A stretch of DNA of 64,000 bases from positions 62,001-126,000 of the forward strand of contig RAZE01000006.1 in the NCBI GenBank assembly GCA_003611955.1. Reading direction: 5' to 3'. The notes beneath the pieces were generated by a model that did no database searches, was not told the DNA's origin, and saw only the letters and a program-made list of their open reading frames with translations. This stretch comes from a bacterium 1XD8-76 (GTDB taxonomy: Bacteria; Bacillota; Clostridia; Lachnospirales; Lachnospiraceae). Below, one piece after another: positions 8,512 to 17,745 of the stretch; position 1 is the stretch's first letter; each line of letters opens with the position of its first letter. The translations under genes were made by a program, and so were the position numbers.

Positions 8512-10209
8512 CTATTCTTTCAATGTAAACTGTTTCTCCAGATTCGTCATTGTCTCAGCCTGCGCGAGCATTTCCTCACTGGTTGCCGAAAGCTCTTCGG
8601 CAGCAGCGGAATTGGACTGTACGATCTCGGAGATCTGGTTGATACCGATCTCCACCTGTCCCATGGACTCTGCCTGCTCGGAAGAGATCTGCGCCAGTCC
8701 GGAAACTGTACCTGCAATATGGTTCACACCTTCCACTACTTCTGCGATGGAACCTGCCGCATGGCCCGCAACATTATTTCCATCCTCGATCTCCTGCAGA
8801 ATACCCTCGATCAGACGGCGGGTATCCACTGCGGACTTACCACTCTGGTCTGCAAGCTTGCCGATCTGATCAGCTACAACCGCAAAGCCTTTGCCTGCCT
8901 CGCCTGCTCTCGCCGCCTCGATGGAAGCATTCAGAGACAGCAGATTTGTCTGGCTCGCAATGTCCTCGATCTCGGAAATGATGTTTCCGATCTGCTGGGA
9001 TGTCTCGTTGATACGTCCCATAACCTCCATGAGCTTCTCCATCTCGCCGCGGCTTGCATCCGCTTTCTCGGAGTACTCCTGCGCCTGGTCGTAAGATTCT
9101 TTTGTCTTCTCCGCCGTATGATTTACAGCCTCGGTAATATTCGCGATCGTAGCCTGCAGTTCTTCCACTGCGCCCGCCTGATCCGTAGCGCCTTCCGCCA
9201 GAGACTGTGCCGCTTCCGCAAGCCCGCTGGCTCCCACAGATACCTGCTCGGATACGTCTCTGATACTATGTAAAGCTTCATTCATCTTATTGATCGTATT
9301 GTCCATGCCCATAGCGATCGCTGTCAAATCACCGATGAACATTTCCGGATACTGGGAAGTCGCTGTCCAGTCACCGGAAGCAAGTTTTACAAGCGCCTGC
9401 TTCAGATCCTGAATGACACCGCACAGCACACGGCTCATCTCCCGGCCGGATCTCATCATATCACCTACTTCATCCGGGCGGTTATATACAGGGAAGTCAC
9501 TCTCCAGATCGCCCTTGGAAAACTTGTCAAATCTATCCGCCAGCTCCATAAGGGGCTTTGCGATTCCCGTGGCAACTTTCGTTCCCAAACTCATCGCGAT
9601 GAGGATTCCGATCACGATCAGCACGATGATCGCCACAACGATTACGTACACCACGATCTCCAGCGTTTTGCTGAGCGCGGTACCGGTGTTCGTCTTGGAT
9701 TCCATGATCGCCTCCATGCAGGCGTATGCCTCCTGGTAAGCGGGTCCCATTTCATTAATAGCTTTCTCCTGAGCGGCACGGCTTCCTTCCCCGCCGCCGT
9801 CCGTCATCCCCTGGACCTCTGCTTCAATCTGGAAATATTTATCTACGGCTGTCTCCAGCTGCGCATAGCTTTTCTTTGCATCCTCCGATAGCAGCCCTGT
9901 GCTGACGATTTCCATTTCCTTCTCAAACTCTACCCTCACTGCCTCATAGTCCGCATATATCTCGCGGATCTCTTCCTGATCTTCATAACCGATGATCGCC
10001 CGGGTATCACTCCGCAGATTTGAGAAATTCGTCATCATCCTTCCCACATCGCCCTGCGCAAAACCGTAATTCACAAGAGCCGACGAATACTGGCGCCCCA
10101 TGATAAATGATGCGATGGCCGCTATGATTCCGGCAGTGCTCAACAGCACAGCCACGATCAGAAAGCTCGTGGTCAGCCGTTTCTGAATCCTCATACTCGC
10201 TAAATTCAT
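8512..10209 (-). CDS. Methyl-accepting chemotaxis protein
   Basis: 565 residues. A membrane segment at about 15-36 and another at about 185-208 enclose an outside sensor region of some 150 residues that looks like a four-helix bundle. A HAMP domain (about 209-262, ending in DEVGDMM) and a long signalling coiled coil follow. The hairpin tip that binds CheA and CheW is intact: [17 protein letters not shown], then [17 protein letters not shown]. No C-terminal NWETF-type tether is present. No other chemotaxis gene is in the window, so this is a stand-alone receptor; the ligand cannot be told from sequence. Confidence 0.95.
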   Translation of the reverse strand: MNLASMRIQKRLTTSFLIVAVLLSTAGIIAAIASFIMGRQYSSALVNYGFAQGDVGRMMTNFSNLRSDTRAIIGYEDQEEIREIYADYEAVRVEFEKEMEIVSTGLLSEDAKKSYAQLETAVDKYFQIEAEVQGMTDGGGEGSRAAQEKAINEMGPAYQEAYACMEAIMESKTNTGTALSKTLEIVVYVIVVAIIVLIVIGILIAMSLGTKVATGIAKPLMELADRFDKFSKGDLESDFPVYNRPDEVGDMMRSGREMSRVLCGVIQDLKQALVKLASGDWTATSQYPEMFIGDLTAIAMGMDNTINKMNEALHSIRDVSEQVSVGASGLAEAAQSLAEGATDQAGAVEELQATIANITEAVNHTAEKTKESYDQAQEYSEKADASRGEMEKLMEVMGRINETSQQIGNIISEIEDIASQTNLLSLNASIEAARAGEAGKGFAVVADQIGKLADQSGKSAVDTRRLIEGILQEIEDGNNVAGHAAGSIAEVVEGVNHIAGTVSGLAQISSEQAESMGQVEIGINQISEIVQSNSAAAEELSATSEEMLAQAETMTNLEKQFTLKE

Positions 10210-10357
10210 GCTATAACTCCCTCACTTTCGTATATTTTTATCTGTAACATTTAAATAGTATTTTAGAGCAAAAATATTGCGAAGTCAAGCAGTATCTTCA
10301 AAACAGGCAGCCTATATTTTCCATAATATATGCAGTCGAAAAACATAAAAATTTTTG

Positions 10358-10386
10358 TTGACAGAGAAATGCGAAAATGGTATTAT
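10358..10386 (+). promoter_or_regulatory. Promoter of the tRNA-Leu gene
   Basis: TTGACA (10358-10363), a 17-bp spacer and TATTAT (10381-10386), 34 bp before the mature tRNA end. Confidence 0.8.
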
Positions 10387-10420
10387 GATAGACGTGGTTG
10401 AAAAACCATTCCATACAGAT

Positions 10421-10504
10421 GCGGAAGTGCTGGAATTGGCAGACAGGCTAGACTAAGGATCTAGTGTTGGAAACGACGTGAGGGTTCAAGTCCCTTCTTC
10501 CGCA
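10421..10504 (+). tRNA. tRNA-Leu (anticodon AAG)
   Basis: A class II tRNA of 84 nt. The acceptor stem GCGGAAG/CTTCCGC is perfect and A73 is the discriminator. The anticodon stem is CTAGA/TCTAG with loop CTAAGGA (anticodon 10455-10457), and a long variable arm (GTTGGAAACGAC) precedes the T arm GAGGG-TTCAAGT-CCCTT. CCA is not encoded. Anticodon AAG (A34 usually edited to inosine) reads CUU-family leucine codons. Confidence 0.95.
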
Positions 10505-10580
10505 GTTTATCCAGGTGCTGAGAACGTTGATCTTTCAGGGTTTTCAGCTTTTTCATTTCCTGAATCCGCCGCAAAACCTG

Positions 10581-13265
10581 TCACTCCTTTTTCGGCAATT
10601 TATCCTCCATCCCCTCAAACAGATAGCGCTTTCCCTCGGGTTGCCTCTCCAGATAGTCTGTCCTCAATTTCTGACTATAATAGTCAATATTTTCTTTCAG
10701 CTCTCTCGCCGACAGCAGACGGCACCCCTGCCCCAAAATGATCACCTGTTCCAGGCCGTCCGACGTGGCCACCGTGACATCGTACTTTCTGCCGTTTTCG
10801 TGGGAAAACCGCTCGATATACTGATCCGCCGTCTCCGCCTCCTTCGTGTAGACCACATGGATATTGTGGTAGTCCAACATCTCCGTGTCACGCCCCTTCA
10901 CCCGGTAGGCGTCAAAGACCGCGATCACCTCACACCGGCGCATGCCCTGATAATTGCAGAGGATATCCAGAAGCCTCCCCCTGGCTCCGTCGATGCTCAC
11001 ATCAGCCAGCTCCTTCAGCTCGTCCCATGCAAAGATAATATTGTAGCCGTCCACCAGCAGATATTCCTTCTTTTCCCGGCGCTTTCTCTCCTCCCCTCTG
11101 TTCTTCTCCTCCCCGTACTCCAGCGTTTTTGCCATAGCGCTGCCCGACGTCCGCTTTCTCGTCGCGTTCCATTTTCTCTGTCCGGCGCCCGGGCGGCTGT
11201 TGGCGTGGGTCGCATTCTCCAGAATGGCATCGATCTCCTCCGTGCCGATCGTCCTCTCCGCGCTTCTCTCCTCATAGCGTCTGACCTGTTGCTCTATGAG
11301 TGCTGTCTGCCGCTCCACACCGCTCTCCACATGCATATAGTCCGGCGCCTCATACCAGGGCACCAGAAAACCCGCACCGTGGGCACAGAATACCGAGGAG
11401 GACGGATTTCGCACATCTGTCTCCGGATCATATCCTATCCGTTCTATGACTTCCTCCGCATTATGACAGGGCACATAACCACCGGGCGTGCAGTACAGAT
11501 GCCCCTGCCCTTTCGTGTACGCCGTCACTTCCATCTGGTAATCCTGCAGACAGGCCGCGGGAGCCTGTCCCCGCAGAACGGCGGTCTCCCCCGAAATCTC
11601 CGGCGCCGTTATCTTTCCGTGCATCCGCTCCAGATCGGTCATCGCCCGCCCGATCATCTGAACCGGAATCTCCAGCGTAAAATCGTAGCAGGGCTCCAGC
11701 AGCACCGACTGGGCCTGCATCAGTCCCTGGCGCACGGCGCGGTAGGCGGCCTGCCTGAAATCTCCTCCCTCGGTATGCTTCAAATGCGCCCTTCCCCCGG
11801 TCAGCGTGATCCTGATATCCGTGATAACCGCTCCGGTCAATACGCCCCTGTGTTCTCTCTCCTCCAGATGCGTCAGCACCAGCCTCTGCCAGTGCTTGTC
11901 CAGGACATCCTCGCTGCAGTCCGCCTCCGCCTGCACACCGCTGCCAGGCTCTCCGGGCTCCAGGAAAAGCTGCACCTCCGCGTAATGCCGCAGCGGTTCA
12001 AAATGTCCCACTCCCTCCACCGCGTCCGCTATGGTCTCCTTGTAGACGATGTTGCCCGGCCCGAAACTCACCTTCATTCCGAACCGCTCCCCGATCATAC
12101 TCTGCAAAACTTCCAGCTGTACCTGCCCCATCAGCTGTATGTGTATCTCCTGCAGTTTTTCTTCCCACAATATGTGGAGCTGCGGATCCTCCTCTTCCAG
12201 CTCTCTCAGTTTCGGCAGGGCCGCTGCCGCCTGCACATCCTCCGGCAGATAGACCCGATAAGTCAGCACCGGTTCCAATATGGGCGCTCCGGCATGCTTC
12301 TCCGCCCCCAGCCCGCTGCCCGGCACCGTATATGACAATCCTGTCACCGCATAGATACCGCCGGTTTCCGCCGTGTCAGCCACCTCGTATTTTTCTCCGG
12401 AGTAGCGGCGGATCTGCGTCACCTTCTCCTGCCAGAAGCCGCCCTCCACGCCGGGCGTCCGGCCCCGCAGCTCGTCTCTCACCTTCAGCGTGCCCCCCGT
12501 CACTTTCAGGAAGGTCAGGCGGTTCCCCTGTCTGTCCCTTGTTATCTTATAGACCCTGGCGGCGAAATCGCCGTCCTTCCTGTATACCGGCTCCCCGGTG
12601 TAGTCCCGCAGCCCCTCAAGCAGCTCCTCCACACCCTCCAGGCGCAGCGCAGACCCGAAAAAGCAGGGGAACAGTTTTCTCCCCGCGATCAGCCTGACGA
12701 TCTCGTCATGCGGGAGAATCCCCGTCTCCAGAAACCGCTCCAACAGCCGCTCCTCACAGACCGCTATATTCTCATAGAACTCCTCCGTTTCTTGACCGGA
12801 AAAGTCAACTATTCCCTCCCCCAGCTTCTCCCTGCACTCCCGCAGCAGCGCCTCCTTCCCGGTCCCCGGCTGATCCATCTTGTTGAAAAACAGAAAGGTG
12901 GGAATTTCATATTTTCTCAGCAGCCGCCACAGGGTCTTCGTGTGACCCTGTACGCCGTCCGCCCCGCTGATCAGCAGGACCGCATAGTCCAACACCTGCA
13001 GGGTGCGCTCCGTCTCCGCGGAAAAATCCACATGACCGGGCGTATCGAGCAGGGTGATCTCCATATCTTTGTACCGCAGGGACGCCTGCTTGGAAAATAT
13101 GGTGATCCCCCGCTTTTTCTCCAGTTCATACGTATCTAAGAAGGCATCCCGGTCATCCACCCGCCCCAGTCTGCGGATCATACCGCAGTGATAGAGCAGT
13201 CCCTCCGAAAGTGTGGTCTTTCCCGCATCCACATGGGCCAAAATGCCCGCTACAAGTCTTTTCAT
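10581..13265 (-). CDS. TetM/EF-G-like ribosomal GTPase fused to a Rae1/YacP-like NYN nuclease domain
   Basis: 894 residues. Residues 1 to about 655 follow the ribosomal-protection GTPase family (TetM/TetO, EF-G-like): G1 AHVDAGKTT, switch I RGITIFSKQAS, G3 DTPGHVDF and G4 NKMDQPG, then the later domains. A charged K/R/E-rich linker (about 656-733) leads to a NYN/PIN-like domain that starts LLVDGYNIIFAW (736 on) and contains VIAVFDAYRVKG, ETADQYIE and VATSDGLEQ, very close to B. subtilis Rae1 (YacP), an endoribonuclease acting in the ribosomal A site. Both halves therefore point to the A site. The start overlaps the pdaA stop (ATGA), which suggests translational coupling. Tetracycline resistance cannot be assumed. 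Confidence 0.93.
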   Translation of the reverse strand: MKRLVAGILAHVDAGKTTLSEGLLYHCGMIRRLGRVDDRDAFLDTYELEKKRGITIFSKQASLRYKDMEITLLDTPGHVDFSAETERTLQVLDYAVLLISGADGVQGHTKTLWRLLRKYEIPTFLFFNKMDQPGTGKEALLRECREKLGEGIVDFSGQETEEFYENIAVCEERLLERFLETGILPHDEIVRLIAGRKLFPCFFGSALRLEGVEELLEGLRDYTGEPVYRKDGDFAARVYKITRDRQGNRLTFLKVTGGTLKVRDELRGRTPGVEGGFWQEKVTQIRRYSGEKYEVADTAETGGIYAVTGLSYTVPGSGLGAEKHAGAPILEPVLTYRVYLPEDVQAAAALPKLRELEEEDPQLHILWEEKLQEIHIQLMGQVQLEVLQSMIGERFGMKVSFGPGNIVYKETIADAVEGVGHFEPLRHYAEVQLFLEPGEPGSGVQAEADCSEDVLDKHWQRLVLTHLEEREHRGVLTGAVITDIRITLTGGRAHLKHTEGGDFRQAAYRAVRQGLMQAQSVLLEPCYDFTLEIPVQMIGRAMTDLERMHGKITAPEISGETAVLRGQAPAACLQDYQMEVTAYTKGQGHLYCTPGGYVPCHNAEEVIERIGYDPETDVRNPSSSVFCAHGAGFLVPWYEAPDYMHVESGVERQTALIEQQVRRYEERSAERTIGTEEIDAILENATHANSRPGAGQRKWNATRKRTSGSAMAKTLEYGEEKNRGEERKRREKKEYLLVDGYNIIFAWDELKELADVSIDGARGRLLDILCNYQGMRRCEVIAVFDAYRVKGRDTEMLDYHNIHVVYTKEAETADQYIERFSHENGRKYDVTVATSDGLEQVIILGQGCRLLSARELKENIDYYSQKLRTDYLERQPEGKRYLFEGMEDKLPKKE

Positions 13266-14185
13266 GACGTCAATTCCTCTAAAGTACCGAAACGATACCC
13301 CATCTCTTCCCATTTTGTCAACAGTTCATCCAGAATCTCACCGTTGGTCTTCGATGTATTGTGCAGAAGCACGACCGCCCCCGGATGGACCCGCCCGGTC
13401 AGTTTTGCCATGGCTTCCTCCCTCGACGGCTGCGCGTCCACATTCCAGTCCACGTAGGCAAGGCTCCAGAAGATCGTTTTGTACCCCTGTTTCTGCGCCA
13501 TCGCCAGATTGTCTAAATTGTATTTCCCCTGGGGCGGCCTGTAAAAAGGGTTCAGCTCCTGCCCGGTGATCTCCCGGTATTTATCCGCCACCGTGTCCAG
13601 CTCTTCCCGAAACTTCCCTTCCTCCGCGATCGTATCCATATCGTAATGGTGCCAGGTGTGGTTCCCCACCGTGTGCCCCTCCTGCTGCATCCGCTTTACC
13701 AACTCCGGCGCGCTCTCCAGGAAATGCCCCACCACAAAGAAAGTCCCCTTTGCATTGTGCTTTTTCAGGGCGTCCAGTATCTTCTCCGTGTTGCCGTTTT
13801 CATAGCCGCAGTCAAACGTGAGATAGAGGATTTTCTCAGAGTCATCCCCCAGATACCAGGCATCGTACTTCGCCAGCTCCTCCCTGGAGAGACTGCCGCT
13901 GGGCTGCGTCTCGCTGCCGTCCGCGCCAAAGCCAAGCCCCCAGCTGCCGGAAGCAGCCGCCTCCACATACTGCTCTCCGCCGCGGGACACTACGGTCACG
14001 CCTCTGTGTATCTCTTCCCCGTCGTTCTCCCGGTAGCCGACCGTCCCCTCGTTTCCGGACACATCGTTCTCCCCCTCGACGCCCGCCTCGTCCCCCGGCA
14101 GCATCCTTCTGCCAAAAAAGAGCACCAGCATCAGAATCACAGCCCAGAAGGCAGTCTTCACCAGTTTTTTTTGCTTTTTCTTCAT
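13262..14185 (-). CDS. pdaA: PdaA-like polysaccharide deacetylase (spore cortex muramic-delta-lactam)
   Basis: 307 residues. One N-terminal membrane segment (about 10-28) and a 60-residue linker precede an NodB-type carbohydrate esterase domain. The motifs are YLTFDCGYENG (metal/catalytic Asp; the Cys replaces Asn of B. subtilis PdaA), GNHTWHH (metal histidines), RPPQGKYN, and HPGAVVLLHNTSK near the end. FWSLAYVDWNVD is close to PdaA (FWSLAFLDWKVD), so the likely role is N-deacetylation of muramic acid during delta-lactam formation in the cortex. This fits a spore former. The gene overlaps the downstream GTPase-NYN gene by 4 bp. The Cys next to the catalytic Asp is unusual but not at a metal ligand. 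Confidence 0.88.
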   Translation of the reverse strand: MKKKQKKLVKTAFWAVILMLVLFFGRRMLPGDEAGVEGENDVSGNEGTVGYRENDGEEIHRGVTVVSRGGEQYVEAAASGSWGLGFGADGSETQPSGSLSREELAKYDAWYLGDDSEKILYLTFDCGYENGNTEKILDALKKHNAKGTFFVVGHFLESAPELVKRMQQEGHTVGNHTWHHYDMDTIAEEGKFREELDTVADKYREITGQELNPFYRPPQGKYNLDNLAMAQKQGYKTIFWSLAYVDWNVDAQPSREEAMAKLTGRVHPGAVVLLHNTSKTNGEILDELLTKWEEMGYRFGTLEELTS

Positions 14186-14264
14186 AGATTCCCCTTCTTA
14201 CATATGCATATCGTCATTTCTATATACTTATGTAGGCAGGGTACGTCCTATCACAAGGCAGGCT

Positions 14265-15146
14265 CTATTTTACCGCTATCGTGTAGGCTGTCTCGAATAC
14301 CTCTCCGGGTTTCAGCCCGTTCCCCCATCTTCTGTCCGGCAGCTCACCCTCATAGCCCATATCATCGCATCTTCCGCACCAGGGCTCAATGCACAAAAAC
14401 GGCGCGTTCTTCTCGATCGGAGTCCAGATCCCGACGATCGGCATCGGGAATTTCACGCACACATATTCTTTTCCCTCCGGATCGCAAAGTGAGACTTCAT
14501 CCGTCTGTCCGTCCTCCAGAACGATCGTATCCGCGTCAAACAGATTGGGCGTCACCGCCAGATAACCGTCCTCCAGACCAAACGTTATTCTCTCCCCCGT
14601 CACGAGACCTCCCTCTCCGATCAGCTCGGATACGATCTCCTGCAGGGGGCGGCCCTCCTTCTGAAACCGCAGCGCATAATCACTCTGGCTTCCCCGCCCT
14701 CCCATCGGGCAGTTGAACGCCGGGTGTCCGCCGATCGAAAAATACATCGTTTTCTCATCCGTATTTTTGACTTTCCAGCCCACGGTCAGCCCGTCCTCCC
14801 CCAACTCAAAGGAGAGCTCCAGCAGAAAATGAAACGGATATATCTCCATCGTCTCCGCTGTCTCGCGAACTTCCATCACCAGTTTCGTATCGCTCTCCGA
14901 CACAAGGTCAAACTCCATATCCCGTGCAAACCCGTGCTGCCCGATATGGTAAGTCTTTCCGTCATAGCGGTACTGTTTTCCGTTCAGGCTTCCCACAAAG
15001 GGAAACAGGATCGGCGCCGTTCTGTCCCAGTATGTAGGGTCGCCGCACCACATGTATTCCGTGCCGTCCTTTTTCAGGGAGACCAGTTCCGCCCCCTTCG
15101 AGAGAATCGTCGCCTCCAGTTTTTCCTTTTTCAGATGATATTCCAT
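14265..15146 (-). CDS. Aldose 1-epimerase family protein (LacX-like)
   Basis: 293 residues with a galactose-mutarotase-type beta-sandwich pattern throughout: the start EATILSKGAELVSLKKDGTE, PILFPFVGSLNGKQY, GQHGFARDMEF, GGHPAFNCP and the C-terminal CIEPWCGRCD. The general-base Glu in IEPW and the His in GQHGFAR and GGHPAF are present, so it should be active on hexoses or their derivatives. It most resembles the LacX subgroup, whose true substrates are often unknown. GGAGGTGG precedes the ATG. It stands alone, divergent from degV. Confidence 0.88.
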   Translation of the reverse strand: MEYHLKKEKLEATILSKGAELVSLKKDGTEYMWCGDPTYWDRTAPILFPFVGSLNGKQYRYDGKTYHIGQHGFARDMEFDLVSESDTKLVMEVRETAETMEIYPFHFLLELSFELGEDGLTVGWKVKNTDEKTMYFSIGGHPAFNCPMGGRGSQSDYALRFQKEGRPLQEIVSELIGEGGLVTGERITFGLEDGYLAVTPNLFDADTIVLEDGQTDEVSLCDPEGKEYVCVKFPMPIVGIWTPIEKNAPFLCIEPWCGRCDDMGYEGELPDRRWGNGLKPGEVFETAYTIAVK

Positions 15147-15204
15147 ACATTTCCACCTCCGTTTTTGATAATTTTAGTATAACACAAAATTTTTCCATAT
15201 ACTA

Positions 15205-15233
15205 TTGCAATAACAGGTTTCTTATGGTATTAT
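15205..15233 (+). promoter_or_regulatory. Promoter of the degV gene
   Basis: TTGCAA (15205-15210), a 17-bp spacer and TATTAT (15228-15233), 57 bp before the start codon. Confidence 0.6.
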
Positions 15234-15290
15234 CATGTAGTAACGAAAACTAGATTAACTAAACTTATTTACAAGTTATGGAGAAGATAA

Positions 15291-16130
15291 ATGCGATACA
15301 AAATAGTGGTTGACAGTTGTTGCGAACTTCCTGTTGAATATAAAGACGACCCCCGTTTCGAGCGCATCCCTCTGACATTGGAAGTGGGGGATTACCGGAT
15401 ACTGGACGACGAGACTTTCAACCAGCGCGAATTTCTGGACAAAGTCGCTGCTTACCCGAAATGTCCAAAATCCGCCTGCCCCTCCCCGGAGCGCTACAGA
15501 GACGCCTTTGCCGCGGACGCCGATCATATTTACTGTGTGACTCTGTCGTCCCATCTCAGCGGCAGCTATAACAGCGCTGTCCTCGGGAAAAATCTCTGTG
15601 AGGAGGAGTTTGGCCAAAAAGATATCCATGTCTGTGATTCGGAATCCGCCAGCATCGGGGAGACACAGATCGCGATGAAAATTATGGAACTGGAGGAGAA
15701 GGGTTCCCTGTCCTTCGCGGAGATCGTGGAGAAGCTGGAAGCTTTCCGCAGCGCCATGAACACTTACTTTGTGCTGGACAATCTGGAGACACTCCGGAAA
15801 AACGGCAGGCTCTCCGGGGTGAAAGCACTGATCGCCTCCACGCTCAGCATCAAACCCGTCATGGGTGCCATCGGGGGCGTCATCATCCAGAAAGGCCAGA
15901 CCGTAGGGATCAAAAAAGCACTTGACAAGATGGCGGAGATCATTGTGAAGGAGGGAAAGAATCTGGATAAAAAAGTCCTCTATATTTCCCACTGCAACTG
16001 TCTCGCCAGAGCGGATCAGGTCAAAAAAATACTGCTCGCCCGGACGAAATTTAAAGAGGTCAAAATATTAAACACCGCCGGCGTCAGCTCCATGTATGCC
16101 AACGAGGGCGGTGTGATCATCGCGATTTGA
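15291..16130 (+). CDS. DegV family fatty-acid-binding protein
   Basis: 279 residues. The DegV fold is recognisable from IVVDSCCELP at the start, the TSxPSP-like SACPSPERYRD, the conserved VTLSSHLSGSYNSA and the central LDNLETLRKNGRLSG. GVSSMYANEGGVIIAI closes the chain. Members bind a fatty acid and can act as FakB partners of the fatty-acid kinase FakA, but no fakA is in view. GGAGAAG lies 6 nt before the ATG. It is a single-gene unit with its own promoter, converging on the DUF1294 gene. Confidence 0.92.
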   Translation: MRYKIVVDSCCELPVEYKDDPRFERIPLTLEVGDYRILDDETFNQREFLDKVAAYPKCPKSACPSPERYRDAFAADADHIYCVTLSSHLSGSYNSAVLGKNLCEEEFGQKDIHVCDSESASIGETQIAMKIMELEEKGSLSFAEIVEKLEAFRSAMNTYFVLDNLETLRKNGRLSGVKALIASTLSIKPVMGAIGGVIIQKGQTVGIKKALDKMAEIIVKEGKNLDKKVLYISHCNCLARADQVKKILLARTKFKEVKILNTAGVSSMYANEGGVIIAI

Positions 16131-16140
16131 TTTTGCCGGA

Positions 16141-16434
16141 TTACAGCAGTATAAACTGAACCGGGCCTTTCCAGATAAAGAAAGCTAACAGCAGATGTAC
16201 CGCCAGCATGGCGGGAATGCCATATAAAAAATACCAGTGTCTCGTCTTGTGGCGGAACAGATGCATCCCGATCAGGGCTCCCGCCGCTCCGCCCAGCGCA
16301 GACACCAGAAGAAGCGTCGCCTCAGGAATCCGCCAGGCGCGCTTTTTTGCTTTCCATTTATCCAGCCCCATAAAGAAAAATCCAAGCAGGTTCATTGCTG
16401 CCAGATAATATAGGATAACCTGTAATACCGTCAT
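16141..16434 (-). CDS. DUF1294 small membrane protein
   Basis: 97 residues and mostly hydrophobic. The family signature is complete: NLLGFFFMGLDKWKAKKRAW, RIPEATLLLVSALGG and GMHLFRHKTRHWYF. Three or four membrane helices are visible. The function of this family is not known; it is often found as a lone gene. The stop lies 10 bp from the convergent degV stop. Confidence 0.9.
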   Translation of the reverse strand: MTVLQVILYYLAAMNLLGFFFMGLDKWKAKKRAWRIPEATLLLVSALGGAAGALIGMHLFRHKTRHWYFLYGIPAMLAVHLLLAFFIWKGPVQFILL

Positions 16435-16468
16435 AGAACTCTTTCTCCTTCGTATCTGTCTCGAAAGT

Positions 16469-17614
16469 TTACTCCTCCGCGCTTCCGTAATCCTTAAAGC
16501 AGATATTCACATCCACCTGTCCGGTGACGCCGGCAACCCTTCCCTTCTCTGAATACTGCAGCATCTTGTACTCATAGGGATAGTAGATCGGCAGCGTGTA
16601 GCCTGCAAACCACTTGTCGTACTGCTCCAGAGACGCCAGGTCCACCATCAGCAGGAACGACTTCATATTGCCATACAGCGCCGGCTCATACCCGGCCTCC
16701 CGGATCCTCTCCAGAAATACTTTCGCGTTTTCCGTCCGCTCCTCCATCGTCAGCCCGTTGGTGCGGCAGCTTTCCTTCTTCACATCCTCGATATCCAGGT
16801 AGACCGGATAGGTCAATGAATACCCCTGGAGCATTTCAATCACAAATTCCGCCTCCTCCAGCGCCTCCTCCGCGTTGACAGCCTGTGTGAAGAAATATAC
16901 GCCCACAGGAATCTCATTCGCTATGGCGCCCTCGATATTCCGGCGGAAAAATTCGTCCTCCACTATGCCGCCCTCGCTGTAGCCGCGGATGCCCACCCGG
17001 ATGATCGCAAAATCGATCCCGTCGTTTTTCACTGCCTCCCAGTCGATCTCCCCCTGGTATTTCGAGACGTCGATCCCCTTTTTCGTCAGCACTTCCCCTT
17101 CCTTCTGGTAGGAGACCAGCCCGTTTTCCTCCGCGACAAAGTTCTCATTGGCATAGGTATTGAAAGCCAGATCCTCCTGCAGAGGCAGAAAATAATACTG
17201 GCCGGAATCCAGCATCACCACGTGGTCCGGATACAGATCGCGCAGGATCGTCATCGTGCTGTCCCCGTTTTCCAGTCTGCCGCGCAGGATCTGTAAAAGC
17301 TCGGCGTCCTCGTTGTCTATCGCGTTTGTGACCGCAGTAGTCACCAGGGAGTCCACTTCCTCCTGGGTATAGATCACCTCGTCGGAGACGGCCTGCACCG
17401 CCTGGCCGCTCCCCTCCCGCTCCTGCATCGCCTGCTCGGCGAAAGCTTCCATCTCCATGCTCTGCTTCTTAAAATAGAAACACACGCCGATGCTCACCAC
17501 GATCGTTATAAAAGTTATGATCACCGAAAAACTGGTGATCACCGCCAGGATGCGGACCCGTCTCTGCAGCCTGCTCCTGCCGCTTCTGCGCACTCTCTTT
17601 TCTCTGCTATCCAT
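16469..17614 (-). CDS. Membrane-anchored GH25 lysozyme-like muramidase
   Basis: 381 residues. After a basic N-terminus a membrane segment (about 20-45) anchors the protein. A linker of roughly 130 residues leads to the GH25 catalytic domain: GIDVSKYQGEIDWEAV, FAIIRVGIRGYSEGG, VGVYFFTQA, YPVYLDIEDV (the catalytic acidic residues), LYGNM and YKMLQYSEKGRVAGV, ending VDVNICF. It should cleave N-acetylmuramic acid linkages in peptidoglycan from the outer face of the membrane. The start at 17614 has AAGGAT 5 nt upstream; an in-frame GTG lies at 17629. Confidence 0.93.
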   Translation of the reverse strand: MDSREKRVRRSGRSRLQRRVRILAVITSFSVIITFITIVVSIGVCFYFKKQSMEMEAFAEQAMQEREGSGQAVQAVSDEVIYTQEEVDSLVTTAVTNAIDNEDAELLQILRGRLENGDSTMTILRDLYPDHVVMLDSGQYYFLPLQEDLAFNTYANENFVAEENGLVSYQKEGEVLTKKGIDVSKYQGEIDWEAVKNDGIDFAIIRVGIRGYSEGGIVEDEFFRRNIEGAIANEIPVGVYFFTQAVNAEEALEEAEFVIEMLQGYSLTYPVYLDIEDVKKESCRTNGLTMEERTENAKVFLERIREAGYEPALYGNMKSFLLMVDLASLEQYDKWFAGYTLPIYYPYEYKMLQYSEKGRVAGVTGQVDVNICFKDYGSAEE

Positions 17615-17745
17615 AGGTATCCTTATCACGTTTTCTCTATCAATATACGTCTGAGACTACGATACCATTCCTTTTCTTTTCCCGCAAGCGATTTCATAAA
17701 AACTTAATCTTTGTATCGCGGCCAATATATGGCAAATCTGCCGGA

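Noticed and set aside
10515-12335. 606-residue ORF on the plus strand
   Set aside because: It lies antisense to the GTPase-NYN gene, is rich in His, Arg, Leu and Pro as expected for the reverse frame of a GC-rich gene, has no ribosome site and no motifs.
10581-13265. Acquired tetracycline-resistance gene
   Set aside because: The GTPase part is only TetM-like, is fused to an NYN domain, overlaps pdaA and has the composition of its neighbours, so it looks like a resident gene.
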